Of a stretch of 43,792 nucleotides of DNA, positions 32,326 to 39,621 are shown in pieces (the first letter of the stretch is position 1; each line of letters opens with the position of its first letter). Source of the stretch: a virus; IMG/VR virus record IMGVR_UViG_3300046506_000479, positions 1 through 43,792 of that record, one strand, 5' to 3'. A program made the position numbers and the translations under genes. The notes under the pieces were generated by a model. That model saw only the letters and a list, made by a program, of their open reading frames with translations, did not search any database and had not been told where the DNA came from.

Positions 32326-32862
32326 ATGAAGAACAAGGCGGCGCCGCTTCTCACCCCAGCGGAAGCGCAAGCAATCATCGACATTCCCAAGTTGACTGTT
32401 CGTCCGATGGAGTGGATTGCAAAAAAAAGCGCATCAAACCCCCAATGGATGGAGTTTGTTTCCGTCTGTCGGATTGAAAACGAGATCCGAGAGGACTTAT
32501 TTTTCCGAACGCAGTTTCGCGCCGCAAAAACGCAAGTTATTGGTGATTCAACGATCGAGTTCGATGCGATCTTCAACGCGGCCATCACGGCCGGAGGCGA
32601 GCGCATATTTGCGATAGATGCCGACGCCACGCAGCACACCAACAAGATTGGCGTGGGCCGACCGCTCTATAAAAAGGCGCTGCAGGGTCGCTATCACATG
32701 CACACCTGGTCAGACGAAGGCTACGGGTATGCCGAGCCTATCGACGATGATCTCAATGACATAGAATTGCTCGTAAACTATTTTTTGCCGCGCGCCAATT
32801 TGACCCTGATAAACGGGTTTGTTCACCCGCTGCGTGGCGTTCAAATCGAGCTTCAAATATGA
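32326..32862 (+). CDS. Uncharacterised cI-linked protein A (rexA position)
   Basis: 178-residue soluble protein starting at ATG 32326, 76 nt after cI. Central part has acidic and aromatic segments (IFAIDADATQHTNKIGVGRPLYKKALQGRYHMHTWSDEGYGYAEPI). I think this is a DUF6978-type family, uncertain. It is coupled to the next gene by an ATGA overlap, and both end at a strong terminator, so they form one unit with the repressor. By position they correspond to lambda rexA/rexB. No membrane segment. Confidence 0.55.
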   Translation: MKNKAAPLLTPAEAQAIIDIPKLTVRPMEWIAKKSASNPQWMEFVSVCRIENEIREDLFFRTQFRAAKTQVIGDSTIEFDAIFNAAITAGGERIFAIDADATQHTNKIGVGRPLYKKALQGRYHMHTWSDEGYGYAEPIDDDLNDIELLVNYFLPRANLTLINGFVHPLRGVQIELQI

Positions 32863-33629
32863 ACTGCGACCAGCTCCTCGACATCACCGGATGGCACTGC
32901 GCCCCTGCAGGAGCGAAGTCCGTGAGAGCTATCGCGCCGTTCACACTCGGCCGCGACGGGCGGCACGCTGCGTTCTACCTGGCGCAGCCATCGGACGAGA
33001 CCTTTTATCTGACAGACGGCGGCGAAAGCGCAATGCATGCATCGCAGTCAGGGATCGAAATTACAAAGGCTCGGCTCGACCTTTTGAACCGAACGACGGG
33101 CGTGCAGTTCGCCCATTTTGGCAACGATCTTGCGATTACGGCTAGCGGCCCTATCGCGGAAGCGGAAATGGCTCTGTGGGACGCCGTGAAGCTTGCCATG
33201 TCGCTGTCTTTCTCGGGCGACAAGTGGATGCCGAAAATAGACCACATCCGTTTCCGAGCGCTGGTGCAGAAGGCTCTCGTGAGCGCAGTTGGCGAAGAAA
33301 AGATAACAACTTCGTACCGGATACAGGGCATCAGCGGCCATACGGTGGAGTTCCCCTTGGCGCTACGGTCGGCGAACGACGGCATCTTCTTGATTGAGCC
33401 GATTGCGCTGGTCAGTAGTGAGAAGATCGATTGGGGCCGGGTCCATCAGGTTTACGGGAAGTTAGCGGACGTCAAGCAGGCGGATGCTGTAAGCCGGAGG
33501 CTCGTCGTATTCGAAGAAGGTGCGAGTGCGGCTGAATTCGGCCGAGCCGCTACGCTGCTCGCGCAAACTGCAGAGGTCACGACCTTGTCGGAGCTCCCCG
33601 ACTGGTCGAGACGCGCGGTCGCTGCATAG
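32859..33629 (+). CDS. DUF1828/DUF1829 protein, cI-linked (rexB position)
   Basis: 256-residue protein. The N-terminal half fits DUF1828 (RDGRHAAFYLAQPSDETFYLTDGGESAMHASQSGIEITKARLDLL, then FGNDLAITASG), and the C-terminal half (HTVEFPLALRSANDGIFLIEPIALVSSEKIDWGRVHQVYGKL) fits DUF1829. Families of this kind occur in accessory islands. It is translated with the preceding gene and terminated by a clear hairpin. Together with its partner it is a candidate for lysogen-expressed anti-phage activity; that is inference from position. Confidence 0.65.
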   Translation: MNCDQLLDITGWHCAPAGAKSVRAIAPFTLGRDGRHAAFYLAQPSDETFYLTDGGESAMHASQSGIEITKARLDLLNRTTGVQFAHFGNDLAITASGPIAEAEMALWDAVKLAMSLSFSGDKWMPKIDHIRFRALVQKALVSAVGEEKITTSYRIQGISGHTVEFPLALRSANDGIFLIEPIALVSSEKIDWGRVHQVYGKLADVKQADAVSRRLVVFEEGASAAEFGRAATLLAQTAEVTTLSELPDWSRRAVAA

Positions 33630-33649
33630 CCGGTCATCTTCTACATCTG

Positions 33650-33680
33650 AGCCCCGCACACTGCGGGGCTTTCTATTTCT
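33650..33680 (+). terminator. Terminator of the cI transcript
   Basis: Stem AGCCCCGCA/TGCGGGGCT (33650-33658 with 33662-33670) with a CAC loop, followed by TTTCTATTTCT. Confidence 0.85.
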
Positions 33681-33685
33681 ACGCT

Positions 33686-33717
33686 CAAAAAAGAAGCCGC
33701 AGGCATAGCTGCGGCTT
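33686..33717 (-). terminator. Opposing terminator
   Basis: Minus-strand stem AAGCCGCAG/CTGCGGCTT with 6-nt loop, followed by TTCTTTTTTG. It would block transcription entering from the right. Confidence 0.7.
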
Positions 33718-33865
33718 GAATCACACACGCCCGGGGCTCGGTGGGCGCACAAAAATTATTGCGGAAACCTTTCACCTGCCCAATTAGGCATTCGCCTGCA
33801 CATTTAAATTCCCGCCTCCGGTCTCGACCGATCGCGCAGTGTTACAAACTTCCCTTCAGATAAAG

Positions 33866-33904
33866 TCTCGTTTTTCTTGACTTATATTGTCTAGTTTTTC
33901 TATA
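33866..33904. promoter_or_regulatory. Two CI operators OL2 and OL1
   Basis: OL2 33866-33880 (TCTCG-TTTTT-CTTGA) and OL1 33890-33904 (TCTAG-TTTTT-CTATA) with centres 24 bp apart. OL1 half-sites equal those of OR1. A 19-bp segment around each is 16/19 identical, so it is a tandem duplication. Confidence 0.75.
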
Positions 33905-33906
33905 CT
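33877..33906 (+). promoter_or_regulatory. PL promoter for the early-left operon
   Basis: -35 TTGACT (33877-33882), 18-nt spacer, -10 TATACT (33901-33906). It drives the operon that begins at 33946 and includes the PRTRC genes. Confidence 0.8.
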
Positions 33907-33945
33907 TGATCTCACGCACTCACCGACCTCCCGGGAGACCCTGAG

Positions 33946-34155
33946 ATGAGCACCTTGCACGCACCCGCTCCGCGCCTCACTGAGGCAACGCGGACGACGA
34001 ACGAGATCGACTACTTCGAGAAAGGCGGCATGACCGACGCCGAGCTCGAGCAGTACGCGCGCCGTACCACCAAGCGACCGCTGTTCTGCTTCGCGGTTAT
34101 CGCAGCATCGCCGTTCGCCATCGAAGGACTTTGCCGCATCTTTGGAGCATGGTGA
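33946..34155 (+). CDS. First gene of the PL operon, small protein with C-terminal hydrophobic segment
   Basis: 69-residue protein. Start ATG 33946 has GGGAG 8 nt upstream. N-terminal half is soluble and acidic (NEIDYFEKGGMTDAELEQYARR), while residues about 47-68 (LFCFAVIAASPFAIEGLCRIFGAW) are hydrophobic. It is not Arg-rich, so an N-like antiterminator is not supported. Overlaps the next gene (TGATG). Confidence 0.6.
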   Translation: MSTLHAPAPRLTEATRTTNEIDYFEKGGMTDAELEQYARRTTKRPLFCFAVIAASPFAIEGLCRIFGAW

Positions 34156-34307
34156 TGGTTGGAATTCACTTCTACCGGGGCGCGGCGATCTGGTCGTTCA
34201 CCAGCGTGATCGACGACTTCGGCAATGAACTTGAACTCCTGTCGACCTATGGCTGTGATGCGCTCTTCTACGCTTCCTGCTTTGTCGACTCGGATCAGGA
34301 CATCTGA
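34155..34307 (+). CDS. Very small early protein
   Basis: 50-residue frame (MVGIHFYRGAAIWSFTSVID... ending in SDQDI) that starts in the stop of the previous gene (TGATG). GC-rich codons as in its neighbours, with two Cys. Likely translated by coupling. Function unknown. Confidence is limited by its small size. Confidence 0.45.
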   Translation: MVGIHFYRGAAIWSFTSVIDDFGNELELLSTYGCDALFYASCFVDSDQDI

Positions 34308-34309
34308 CC

Positions 34310-34435
34310 ATGCGCGCCTATTTGAAAGCATGGGCAACTGCCCTTCTCATTCTCGTCTTCTACTGCGCTGTCACGACGGCAATCGAAGTGCGCGAGGCCC
34401 GTATCGAACGCTGCAGCGTGATTCGCTGCACCTGA
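34310..34435 (+). CDS. Very small membrane protein
   Basis: 41-residue frame starting at ATG 34310, 2 nt after the preceding stop. A single hydrophobic helix (residues 8-24, WATALLILVFYCAVTTA) is followed by a charged Cys-containing tail. Part of the early operon; possible host-membrane effector. Confidence 0.4.
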   Translation: MRAYLKAWATALLILVFYCAVTTAIEVREARIERCSVIRCT

Positions 34436-34453
34436 TCCCGTAAAGGCTCACCG

Positions 34454-34612
34454 ATGAATCTCCTATTTTCTTTTTTAGTAGTCCTACTGGTAGCGAGCGC
34501 TGGTTTTTCTGGTGGATTCATCGCCGGAGCCTTTTGGGCAACGATCGGAATGATTGAGCACAGAGCCGATGACAGCAAGTCGGATACGACCAACCCGCTC
34601 TTTCTCGACTAA
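34454..34612 (+). CDS. Small membrane protein
   Basis: 52-residue frame with a strongly hydrophobic N-terminus (MNLLFSFLVVLLVASAGFSGGFIAGAFWATIG-like) and an acidic soluble tail. ATG 34454 lacks a strong ribosome site. Together with the two small genes before it, it forms a run of tiny hydrophobic or coupled frames, a common start for phage takeover operons. Confidence 0.45.
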   Translation: MNLLFSFLVVLLVASAGFSGGFIAGAFWATIGMIEHRADDSKSDTTNPLFLD

Positions 34613-34614
34613 CC

Positions 34615-34905
34615 ATGGCCCGCTGTCACGTCCGCTGCCGCCACTGCGCAACGCGCCGCTGCCTGCGCCGCAACCCGCGCCATTACGCCCGCCTTCCGGC
34701 ATGCACGGTCTGCGGCCGGCGCAATTATCGCGTCGACCGCTGGATGAACCGGCGCGACACCGGTAAAACGCGGTGCGACTGCGCCGGCTACTGGTTCCCG
34801 CACCGCCGCGGTTCGCTGTTCTGCTGGAACCGTGCCGACGGAACCGGCCGTTATCCCGGCGATGCAGATTTCGCCGATCGCAACTACGACGGGCTCGCGG
34901 CCTGA
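34615..34905 (+). CDS. Cys/Arg-rich zinc-ribbon-like protein
   Basis: 96-residue protein with four CxxC-type pairs: RCRHCATRRC, ACTVCGRR, TRCDCAGYW and a later LFCWNR. Very basic. I recognise the layout MARCxVRCRHC...YWFPHRxGS as a conserved small Burkholderia phage protein. Probably zinc-binding, and possibly DNA- or RNA-binding. Starts 2 nt after the previous stop. Confidence 0.7.
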   Translation: MARCHVRCRHCATRRCLRRNPRHYARLPACTVCGRRNYRVDRWMNRRDTGKTRCDCAGYWFPHRRGSLFCWNRADGTGRYPGDADFADRNYDGLAA

Positions 34906-34912
34906 ACGCACG

Positions 34913-35146
34913 ATGCCGACCATTTCCCAACTCGCCGGCATGTTGCCCCGTGACCCGAAGTTTCGCGAATGGTTGTCGTCCGCGACTCAGGTCGACCAGC
35001 TGACCGCCGACGAAGCCGCGGAAGTTATCCGCCACGTTTGCCAGATCGACAGCCGCCGGCGCCTCGCCACTGATAAGGCAGCGGCACAGCGCTTTCACAA
35101 CCTCTTGCGCCGCCCGTTCGCCGAGTGGCGCGCAAAGCAGCACTAA
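34913..35146 (+). CDS. Small helical protein before the PRTRC cassette
   Basis: 77-residue protein (MPTISQLAGMLPRDPKFREWL, then AADEAAEVIRHVCQIDSRRRLATDKAAAQRFHNLLRRPFAEWRAK). A basic helical protein in the same reading direction, 24 nt before the PRTRC E gene. Could belong to the cassette or be an ordinary early gene; function not recognised. Confidence 0.6.
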   Translation: MPTISQLAGMLPRDPKFREWLSSATQVDQLTADEAAEVIRHVCQIDSRRRLATDKAAAQRFHNLLRRPFAEWRAKQH

Positions 35147-35169
35147 CCTCACCCTTAATGGAGAAGCAG

Positions 35170-35709
35170 ATGTCCCTCTTTGCATCGCTGCACCCACTTG
35201 CGCAACGCACGACCCTCACGCTGCTTATCACCGCCGAAGGTGACCAGCTGCGTGTGAACGTGACGCCGCGCGCCAATGACGACACGAAGGGCGAAAAGAC
35301 GCTCTACCCGCTCTCGATTCTCGCCACGCCCGATGAACTCGACCGCGACTTCGCCGAGGCGGTCTCGATCTACGAGCCCAGCACGCTGTCCGTGCTCGAC
35401 CAGGCGCGCGCCGCGAGCGCCGCAAACGGCACGGTCGACGCAGGAACCAAAGCAGCACTGCCCGCCCCCACGACGAAGGGCAAGGGCGGTCGCAAGCGCG
35501 CCGCAGAATTGCCGGCGCCGACGGACACGAGCGACAACGCGGGCGGCGATGCTGGCGATGCGACGCCGACCGACCCACGTCAGACGCAAATTCCCGGCAT
35601 TGATCCCGATGCCGAACCCGCCACCGCCGAAACGCCTGCAGTAGTCGCTGAGCAGGATTCCAGCAACGCCGCGCCCGCCGCCGAAGAAGACGGCGTCGAC
35701 CTGCTTTAA
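35170..35709 (+). CDS. PRTRC system protein E
   Basis: 179-residue protein. The N-terminal 75 residues fit PRTRC E: MSLFASLHPLAQRTTLTLLITAEGDQLRVNVTPR, then YPLSILATPDELDRDFAEAV. The C-terminal half is an Ala/Pro/acidic, low-complexity tail with AAPAAEEDGVDLL at the end, unusually long and Ala/Thr-rich. ATG 35170 has GGAG 6 nt upstream. Function of PRTRC E is unknown; it always travels with the cassette. First gene of the six-gene block. Confidence 0.85.
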   Translation: MSLFASLHPLAQRTTLTLLITAEGDQLRVNVTPRANDDTKGEKTLYPLSILATPDELDRDFAEAVSIYEPSTLSVLDQARAASAANGTVDAGTKAALPAPTTKGKGGRKRAAELPAPTDTSDNAGGDAGDATPTDPRQTQIPGIDPDAEPATAETPAVVAEQDSSNAAPAAEEDGVDLL

Positions 35710-35718
35710 GGAGCGGCG

Positions 35719-36135
35719 ATGAAAACCGAAACGCTCACGCGCGAATTCCGCTACAACGGCGCCAAGCTCGCCGACCCGTCGCCCGCGTTCTCTCTCGCCC
35801 AAGTACGCGACTTCTACGGCAACACCTATCCGGAGATCGTCAACGCCGAGATCGAGGGGTCCGAAGTCATCGGCAACAAGAACGTTTTCACGTTCCGCCG
35901 CGCCGTTGGCACCAAGGGCATCACCGACGAACTGGTCAGCGTACGCCAGAAAATCGGACGCGTGCTGCATAGCGGCGGTCGCGTGCCGCCGTCGATCTGC
36001 GCCTATCTCGTCGACGTAGAACGATTCTCCGGCGCGCATGTTTGCCCGCTGCTGGACGAGGAAGTCAAATTTATCGACGCGCTGTACGCGCGCTACGTCG
36101 TCACTCAGGCCGCCGCAGTGGGGGCAGCATCGTGA
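35719..36135 (+). CDS. PRTRC system protein C with C-terminal extension
   Basis: 138-residue protein. The first 67 residues match PRTRC C very well: LTREFRYNGAKLADPSPAFS, AQVRDFYGNTYPEIVNAEIEGSEV, ending FRRAVGTKG. The usual protein ends about here (near 70 residues); this one continues for 71 residues with IGRVLHSGGRVPPSICAYLV and VKFIDALYARYVV. I recall that C is proposed to be ubiquitin-like. AAGGAG precedes the ATG. The extension may be a separate domain or a cleavable tail. Confidence 0.85.
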   Translation: MKTETLTREFRYNGAKLADPSPAFSLAQVRDFYGNTYPEIVNAEIEGSEVIGNKNVFTFRRAVGTKGITDELVSVRQKIGRVLHSGGRVPPSICAYLVDVERFSGAHVCPLLDEEVKFIDALYARYVVTQAAAVGAAS

Positions 36136-36314
36136 CGCTCGACGATCTCCGCGCCGAGCTGGAGCGCGGCCCGCTCATTCCGTCCGGACAGCACCGGATC
36201 GATGCGCAGGCCGCCGATGGACAGCTCGCACGCCGCCTTCATTCGCTCGCGTCGCGGCGTGCCGCCGGCGCGCGTCTGCAACTGCCTGTTACCAGCATGC
36301 CGGTGTTGCCATGA
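36132..36314 (+). CDS. Small protein between PRTRC C and F
   Basis: 60-residue frame starting GTG 36132, overlapping the C stop as GTGA, and ending where F begins (ATGA). N-terminus VTLDDLRAELERGPLIPSGQHRI is helical; the end is Ala/Arg-rich. The tight coupling on both sides argues for a real gene, but I know no family. Possibly a cofactor of the cassette. Confidence 0.5.
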   Translation: MTLDDLRAELERGPLIPSGQHRIDAQAADGQLARRLHSLASRRAAGARLQLPVTSMPVLP

Positions 36315-37357
36315 GTTTCGCGCCAATTGCCCTGCCTTCGCTCACCGATCTTCCGGGTGTGTACACGATCAGCACCGGCGAGTCGTTTACGTACCCGTTG
36401 GTCAGGTCGCTGCTCGATTCCGGCGTGGTCGAGGCCGAAGATGTCACGCGTCGGCCGCGCTCGGAACTCGCGCTGGCGACGACCGCGCTCACCCGCCGCT
36501 GGAATCGCATCACCGACGGCATGCACCTGTTCGATTGGAATCTGCGGCTAGAACAGTCGCTCGACGGCTATTCGTGCGACTCGCTCAAGCGGACAGATCA
36601 GGTGTGGGCAATGGTGCGGACTACGCACGGCCCGGTCTCATGTCGACAAGTTTCCGTTGGCGGGGCGATCAACGCGCTGGAACAGGTGCGCGAGGGACTT
36701 GGCCAGACATTACTCGCCGCGCTCTATGACGCATGCCACATGCTGCCGACCATCTGCACGCCCGCTTACGCCCTCGGTCTCGCTGAATACACCTATTGGT
36801 ATGGCGAGTCAGACGAGTCTTTCGCGATCGAGGAAGCGATGCAACTGCATGACTGCGCGTCCCGCGAAGAACTGATTGACACGTTCGATTTCTTTACGCG
36901 AGACAAGTTCTTTCGCGACATGCCAGTGTGGGCTGCATCGCCAAAGCGCGTTCTTTCGCGCGCCCAGGTCCAGCGCGCAGCTGCTCGCGACGAGTTCGCT
37001 ACCGAAGTGGTCGCGGCAATGGACACCATCTGGAACATTGCCCGCTTCTACGGGCCGTTCGCGGACGTCGGTACCGGCGGGGCCGGACTCGACGCCATCG
37101 ACCTTGCCCTGGTTGTGCGCTGGACGGAAGACGACGTTGTCTGCCGGGTGGTTGACGACTTCCTGCAATACATAGCCGACGGCGAGTTCCTTGGTGCGGC
37201 GTCCGCAACGCAGCTCTCGATCGTCGGCGGCGACATTGCGGCGTGGCTTAAGCAGATGGAAGCAACCGCGCTCCTGGCAAAAGCTGTCGAGCACCTTCTC
37301 ACCATCCTCGGCCGCGACGAATACCAGGCCAAAACACTGGTGCGGGTATTCGCATGA
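36311..37357 (+). CDS. PRTRC system protein F
   Basis: 348-residue protein with the pattern of PRTRC F: MSFAPIALPSLTDLPGVYTIS, RWNRITDGMHLFDWNLRLEQSLDG, the long middle (QVSVGGAINALEQVREGLGQTLLAALYDACHMLPTICTPAYALGLAEYTYWYGESDESF), and a C-terminal half with AARDEFATEVVAAMDTIWNIARFYGP. Mostly helical. Function unknown. Coupled by overlap to both neighbours, so it is made together with C and B. Confidence 0.9.
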   Translation: MSFAPIALPSLTDLPGVYTISTGESFTYPLVRSLLDSGVVEAEDVTRRPRSELALATTALTRRWNRITDGMHLFDWNLRLEQSLDGYSCDSLKRTDQVWAMVRTTHGPVSCRQVSVGGAINALEQVREGLGQTLLAALYDACHMLPTICTPAYALGLAEYTYWYGESDESFAIEEAMQLHDCASREELIDTFDFFTRDKFFRDMPVWAASPKRVLSRAQVQRAAARDEFATEVVAAMDTIWNIARFYGPFADVGTGGAGLDAIDLALVVRWTEDDVVCRVVDDFLQYIADGEFLGAASATQLSIVGGDIAAWLKQMEATALLAKAVEHLLTILGRDEYQAKTLVRVFA

Positions 37358-38067
37358 AAACCGTCACGATCGCCCAGGACAACGACGTTGAACTGCAGCT
37401 CGATAGCGCGCTGCTTTTCTATCGCTCGGAAGGCACGCAACACGTCTACGCAACGCAGCACTCTGCCCGGGTCGTCGATGGCCGTCCGACATTGCTGCCC
37501 GGCGTGCCGATCACGCTTGACCAGTTGGCCGAGATCGCTGAGATCGCCGCCCGCAAAACCAGCTATCGCGGTTTCGTGCATGAGCGAGTCGTCTACTTCG
37601 CCCCGAACATGCTCGCATGGTGGGTTCCCGCCTGCACACGCCGCGTCTGGTTTAAGTCGACCGACAAGATTGGCGAGCGTGCTGGCGACGCCAACCATCC
37701 GCCGCTGGTGTTCATTGTCAACCGCGACAGCTGGTCGGTCTTCGCGCTGCGCGAAAACGGACGGCCGGGCCCGACGACGAAGCTCTACACCGCGCCCTAT
37801 TACAACGTGTGGGAGAACGGCGAGATCTGCGAAGGCAACGTCAAAACGCCGGACAGCATCGGTACGGACAGCATCAAGCCTTTCGAGGATGCATTTTTTC
37901 GTAGTCGCTTCACCCACACCAATAACGACCGACTTATCCACAGGCGCGGTGGCGCTGAACGTCTGTGGCTCGACCTGCTCGACGGCGCTGAATTTCCCCT
38001 TGACCGCCTGATCGACACGAAGCGAACGCTCGCGGACGTGATCGGCAACATCACCACTCTGGACTGA
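37354..38067 (+). CDS. PRTRC system protein B (E2-like)
   Basis: 237-residue protein: LDSALLFYRSEGTQHVYATQHSARVVDGRPTLLPGVPITLDQLAEIAEIAARKTSYRGFVHERVVYFAPNMLAWWVPACTRRVWFKSTDKIG. In PRTRC cassettes B is treated as an E2-like protein; Cys in VPACTRRV is the natural candidate for a thioester. Later FEDAFFRSRFTHTNNDRLIHRRGG. Overlaps F by 4 nt and precedes A by 4 nt. Confidence 0.9.
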   Translation: MKTVTIAQDNDVELQLDSALLFYRSEGTQHVYATQHSARVVDGRPTLLPGVPITLDQLAEIAEIAARKTSYRGFVHERVVYFAPNMLAWWVPACTRRVWFKSTDKIGERAGDANHPPLVFIVNRDSWSVFALRENGRPGPTTKLYTAPYYNVWENGEICEGNVKTPDSIGTDSIKPFEDAFFRSRFTHTNNDRLIHRRGGAERLWLDLLDGAEFPLDRLIDTKRTLADVIGNITTLD

Positions 38068-38071
38068 CGCC

Positions 38072-38863
38072 ATGGAAAAACTACTCGCCCTGTTTCAAGA
38101 CGCTACGCAGGCAGGCCTGCGCGACATCGCAACCGCACTCGACCAGTTTTCGAAAGGTGTTGCCGACGAGATTGCCCGCGCCAAGCCGCGCGCGATCGCC
38201 GCGGCCGAAGATGACGAAGCGCTGCCGCTCGACGTCGCGCTGTTCGATAGTGCGCCGACGGTTGCGGTACCGAAGCACGCACAGTTCGCCCCTCTGCTCG
38301 AGGTGGGCCACCGCTTTCTGATGACTGCGGAAGGCGTCTTCGTCGAGGTGCGCCGGCCGTGGCTCCATGTAATCCAGCAACTGGCGAAGCACAGCGACGC
38401 GGGCCCGAAGCCGCCGTATGGCCTGGTCATGCCGAAGATCGAACTCGCGTTCGGCCGACTCGGCGTCGCCCTGCCGTTCGTGCAGGCGTTCGCTGAAGAA
38501 GCGCAAAGCGCCCTGCCGAACGAGCACGCCGCATGGATCGTGTGGGACCAAGACAAAAAGGAATTGGCCTACAAGGCGCTGCACGTCTCGTCGGCCACGC
38601 CCGGCGCGATTACGTTCGAACGACCGGAACTGCAGCCGCACGAATCGCTCGCGATCGACCTGCACAGTCACGGCGCCACGCCGGCGTTCTTCAGTGCGCA
38701 GGACGATGCCGACGACGCCGGCGAAGTGAAGATCTCGGCGGTGCTCGGCGGCCTCGGTGATGGTGGAACGCCGAGCGTCGCGTTCCGTCTCTGTGTGCTC
38801 GGGATGATTATTCCGTTGAAGGTGCCGGCGTCGGCCGTGTTCAAGGTTCCGGAGCCAGCATGA
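38072..38863 (+). CDS. PRTRC system protein A (JAMM metalloprotease)
   Basis: 263-residue protein. The C-terminal domain contains the JAMM motif His198-Ser-His200-x7-Ser208-x2-Asp211 (AIDLHSHGATPAFFSAQDD), the zinc site of deubiquitinase-like peptidases. The residues before it are typical of PRTRC A (PFVQAFAEEAQSALPNEHAAWIVWDQDKKELAYKAL). Likely a Ubl-processing protease. Position between E2-like B and E1-like ThiF supports this. Confidence 0.93.
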   Translation: MEKLLALFQDATQAGLRDIATALDQFSKGVADEIARAKPRAIAAAEDDEALPLDVALFDSAPTVAVPKHAQFAPLLEVGHRFLMTAEGVFVEVRRPWLHVIQQLAKHSDAGPKPPYGLVMPKIELAFGRLGVALPFVQAFAEEAQSALPNEHAAWIVWDQDKKELAYKALHVSSATPGAITFERPELQPHESLAIDLHSHGATPAFFSAQDDADDAGEVKISAVLGGLGDGGTPSVAFRLCVLGMIIPLKVPASAVFKVPEPA

Positions 38864-39621
38864 CCCACATCACGCCCGCACGCTTTCTCGATCGACGCGT
38901 GAACATCGCGCTGATCGGCTGCGGTGGCAACGGCTCCCAGATGCTGACCGGCCTCGCGCGACTCAACCACGCACTGACCGCGCTCGGGCATCCGGGCTTG
39001 CACGTCACGGCGTTCGACGGCGACACGGTCAGCGAGGCGAACATCGGGCGCCAGATGTTCAGTCCCGCCGACGTCGGCATGCACAAGAGCGTCGTGCTCG
39101 TTCACCGGTTGAATGCGTTCTTCGGCCTGGACTGGCACGCCCGGCCGATCCATGCGAGCGCCAGCGAACTCGTGCATCTGGGTGCGGGCATCGCGATTAT
39201 GTGCGTTGACAGCGCAGCTGCTCGAGCAAAGCTTGCGACGACGATCGGGGGGCTGCGGGCGTATGTGATGGATCTCGGCAACCGGGCCAGCGATGGGCAG
39301 GTCATTTTCGGATCGAAGCCGAGCGCAGAGCCCGAAGGCAGCACGCCCTTGCGCTGGCCATACGACGTGCTGCCCGAGCTGATCGACACGACCGTGCCGG
39401 AAGACGACACGCCCAGTTGCGGCCTGGCCGAAGCGCTCGAGCGCCAGGAGCTTTTCATCAATCAGGCGATCGTGACGCCGGCGCTCGGGATCTTGTGGGA
39501 GTTTTTCCGGCATGGCCGGCTCAGCTGGTGCGGCGCATTCGTCAATTTGAAAACCGGGCATGTGCGGCCGCTGCCTGTGGACAACCTGCCAGTGCGAGCC
39601 GAGGCGAAAAATGCCACTTGA
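38860..39621 (+). CDS. PRTRC system ThiF (E1-like activating enzyme)
   Basis: 253-residue Rossmann protein. GCGGNGS at residues 20-26 is the ATP loop, followed by AFDGDTVSEANIGRQMF (metal Asp53/55, Arg64) and CVDSAAARAKL. Cys187 in TPSCGLAEALERQEL is the likely active cysteine. It adenylates a Ubl C-terminus. Overlaps A by 4 nt. This completes the E1-E2-JAMM triad. Confidence 0.94.
   Translation: MTHITPARFLDRRVNIALIGCGGNGSQMLTGLARLNHALTALGHPGLHVTAFDGDTVSEANIGRQMFSPADVGMHKSVVLVHRLNAFFGLDWHARPIHASASELVHLGAGIAIMCVDSAAARAKLATTIGGLRAYVMDLGNRASDGQVIFGSKPSAEPEGSTPLRWPYDVLPELIDTTVPEDDTPSCGLAEALERQELFINQAIVTPALGILWEFFRHGRLSWCGAFVNLKTGHVRPLPVDNLPVRAEAKNAT

Larger units (their letters stand above)
33630..33945 (+). 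other. Intergenic region before the PL operon
   Basis: 316 nt without a gene. It holds two terminators, an AT-rich stretch, and the PL promoter with two CI operators, all listed separately. No small reading frame with a credible start was seen. Confidence 0.7.

Noticed and set aside
33842-33856. Third OL operator 24 bp further upstream
   Set aside because: TTACA-N5-CCCTT shares too few half-site bases with the consensus.
37048-38073. Minus-strand 341-residue frame opposite PRTRC B and F
   Set aside because: Shadow frame.
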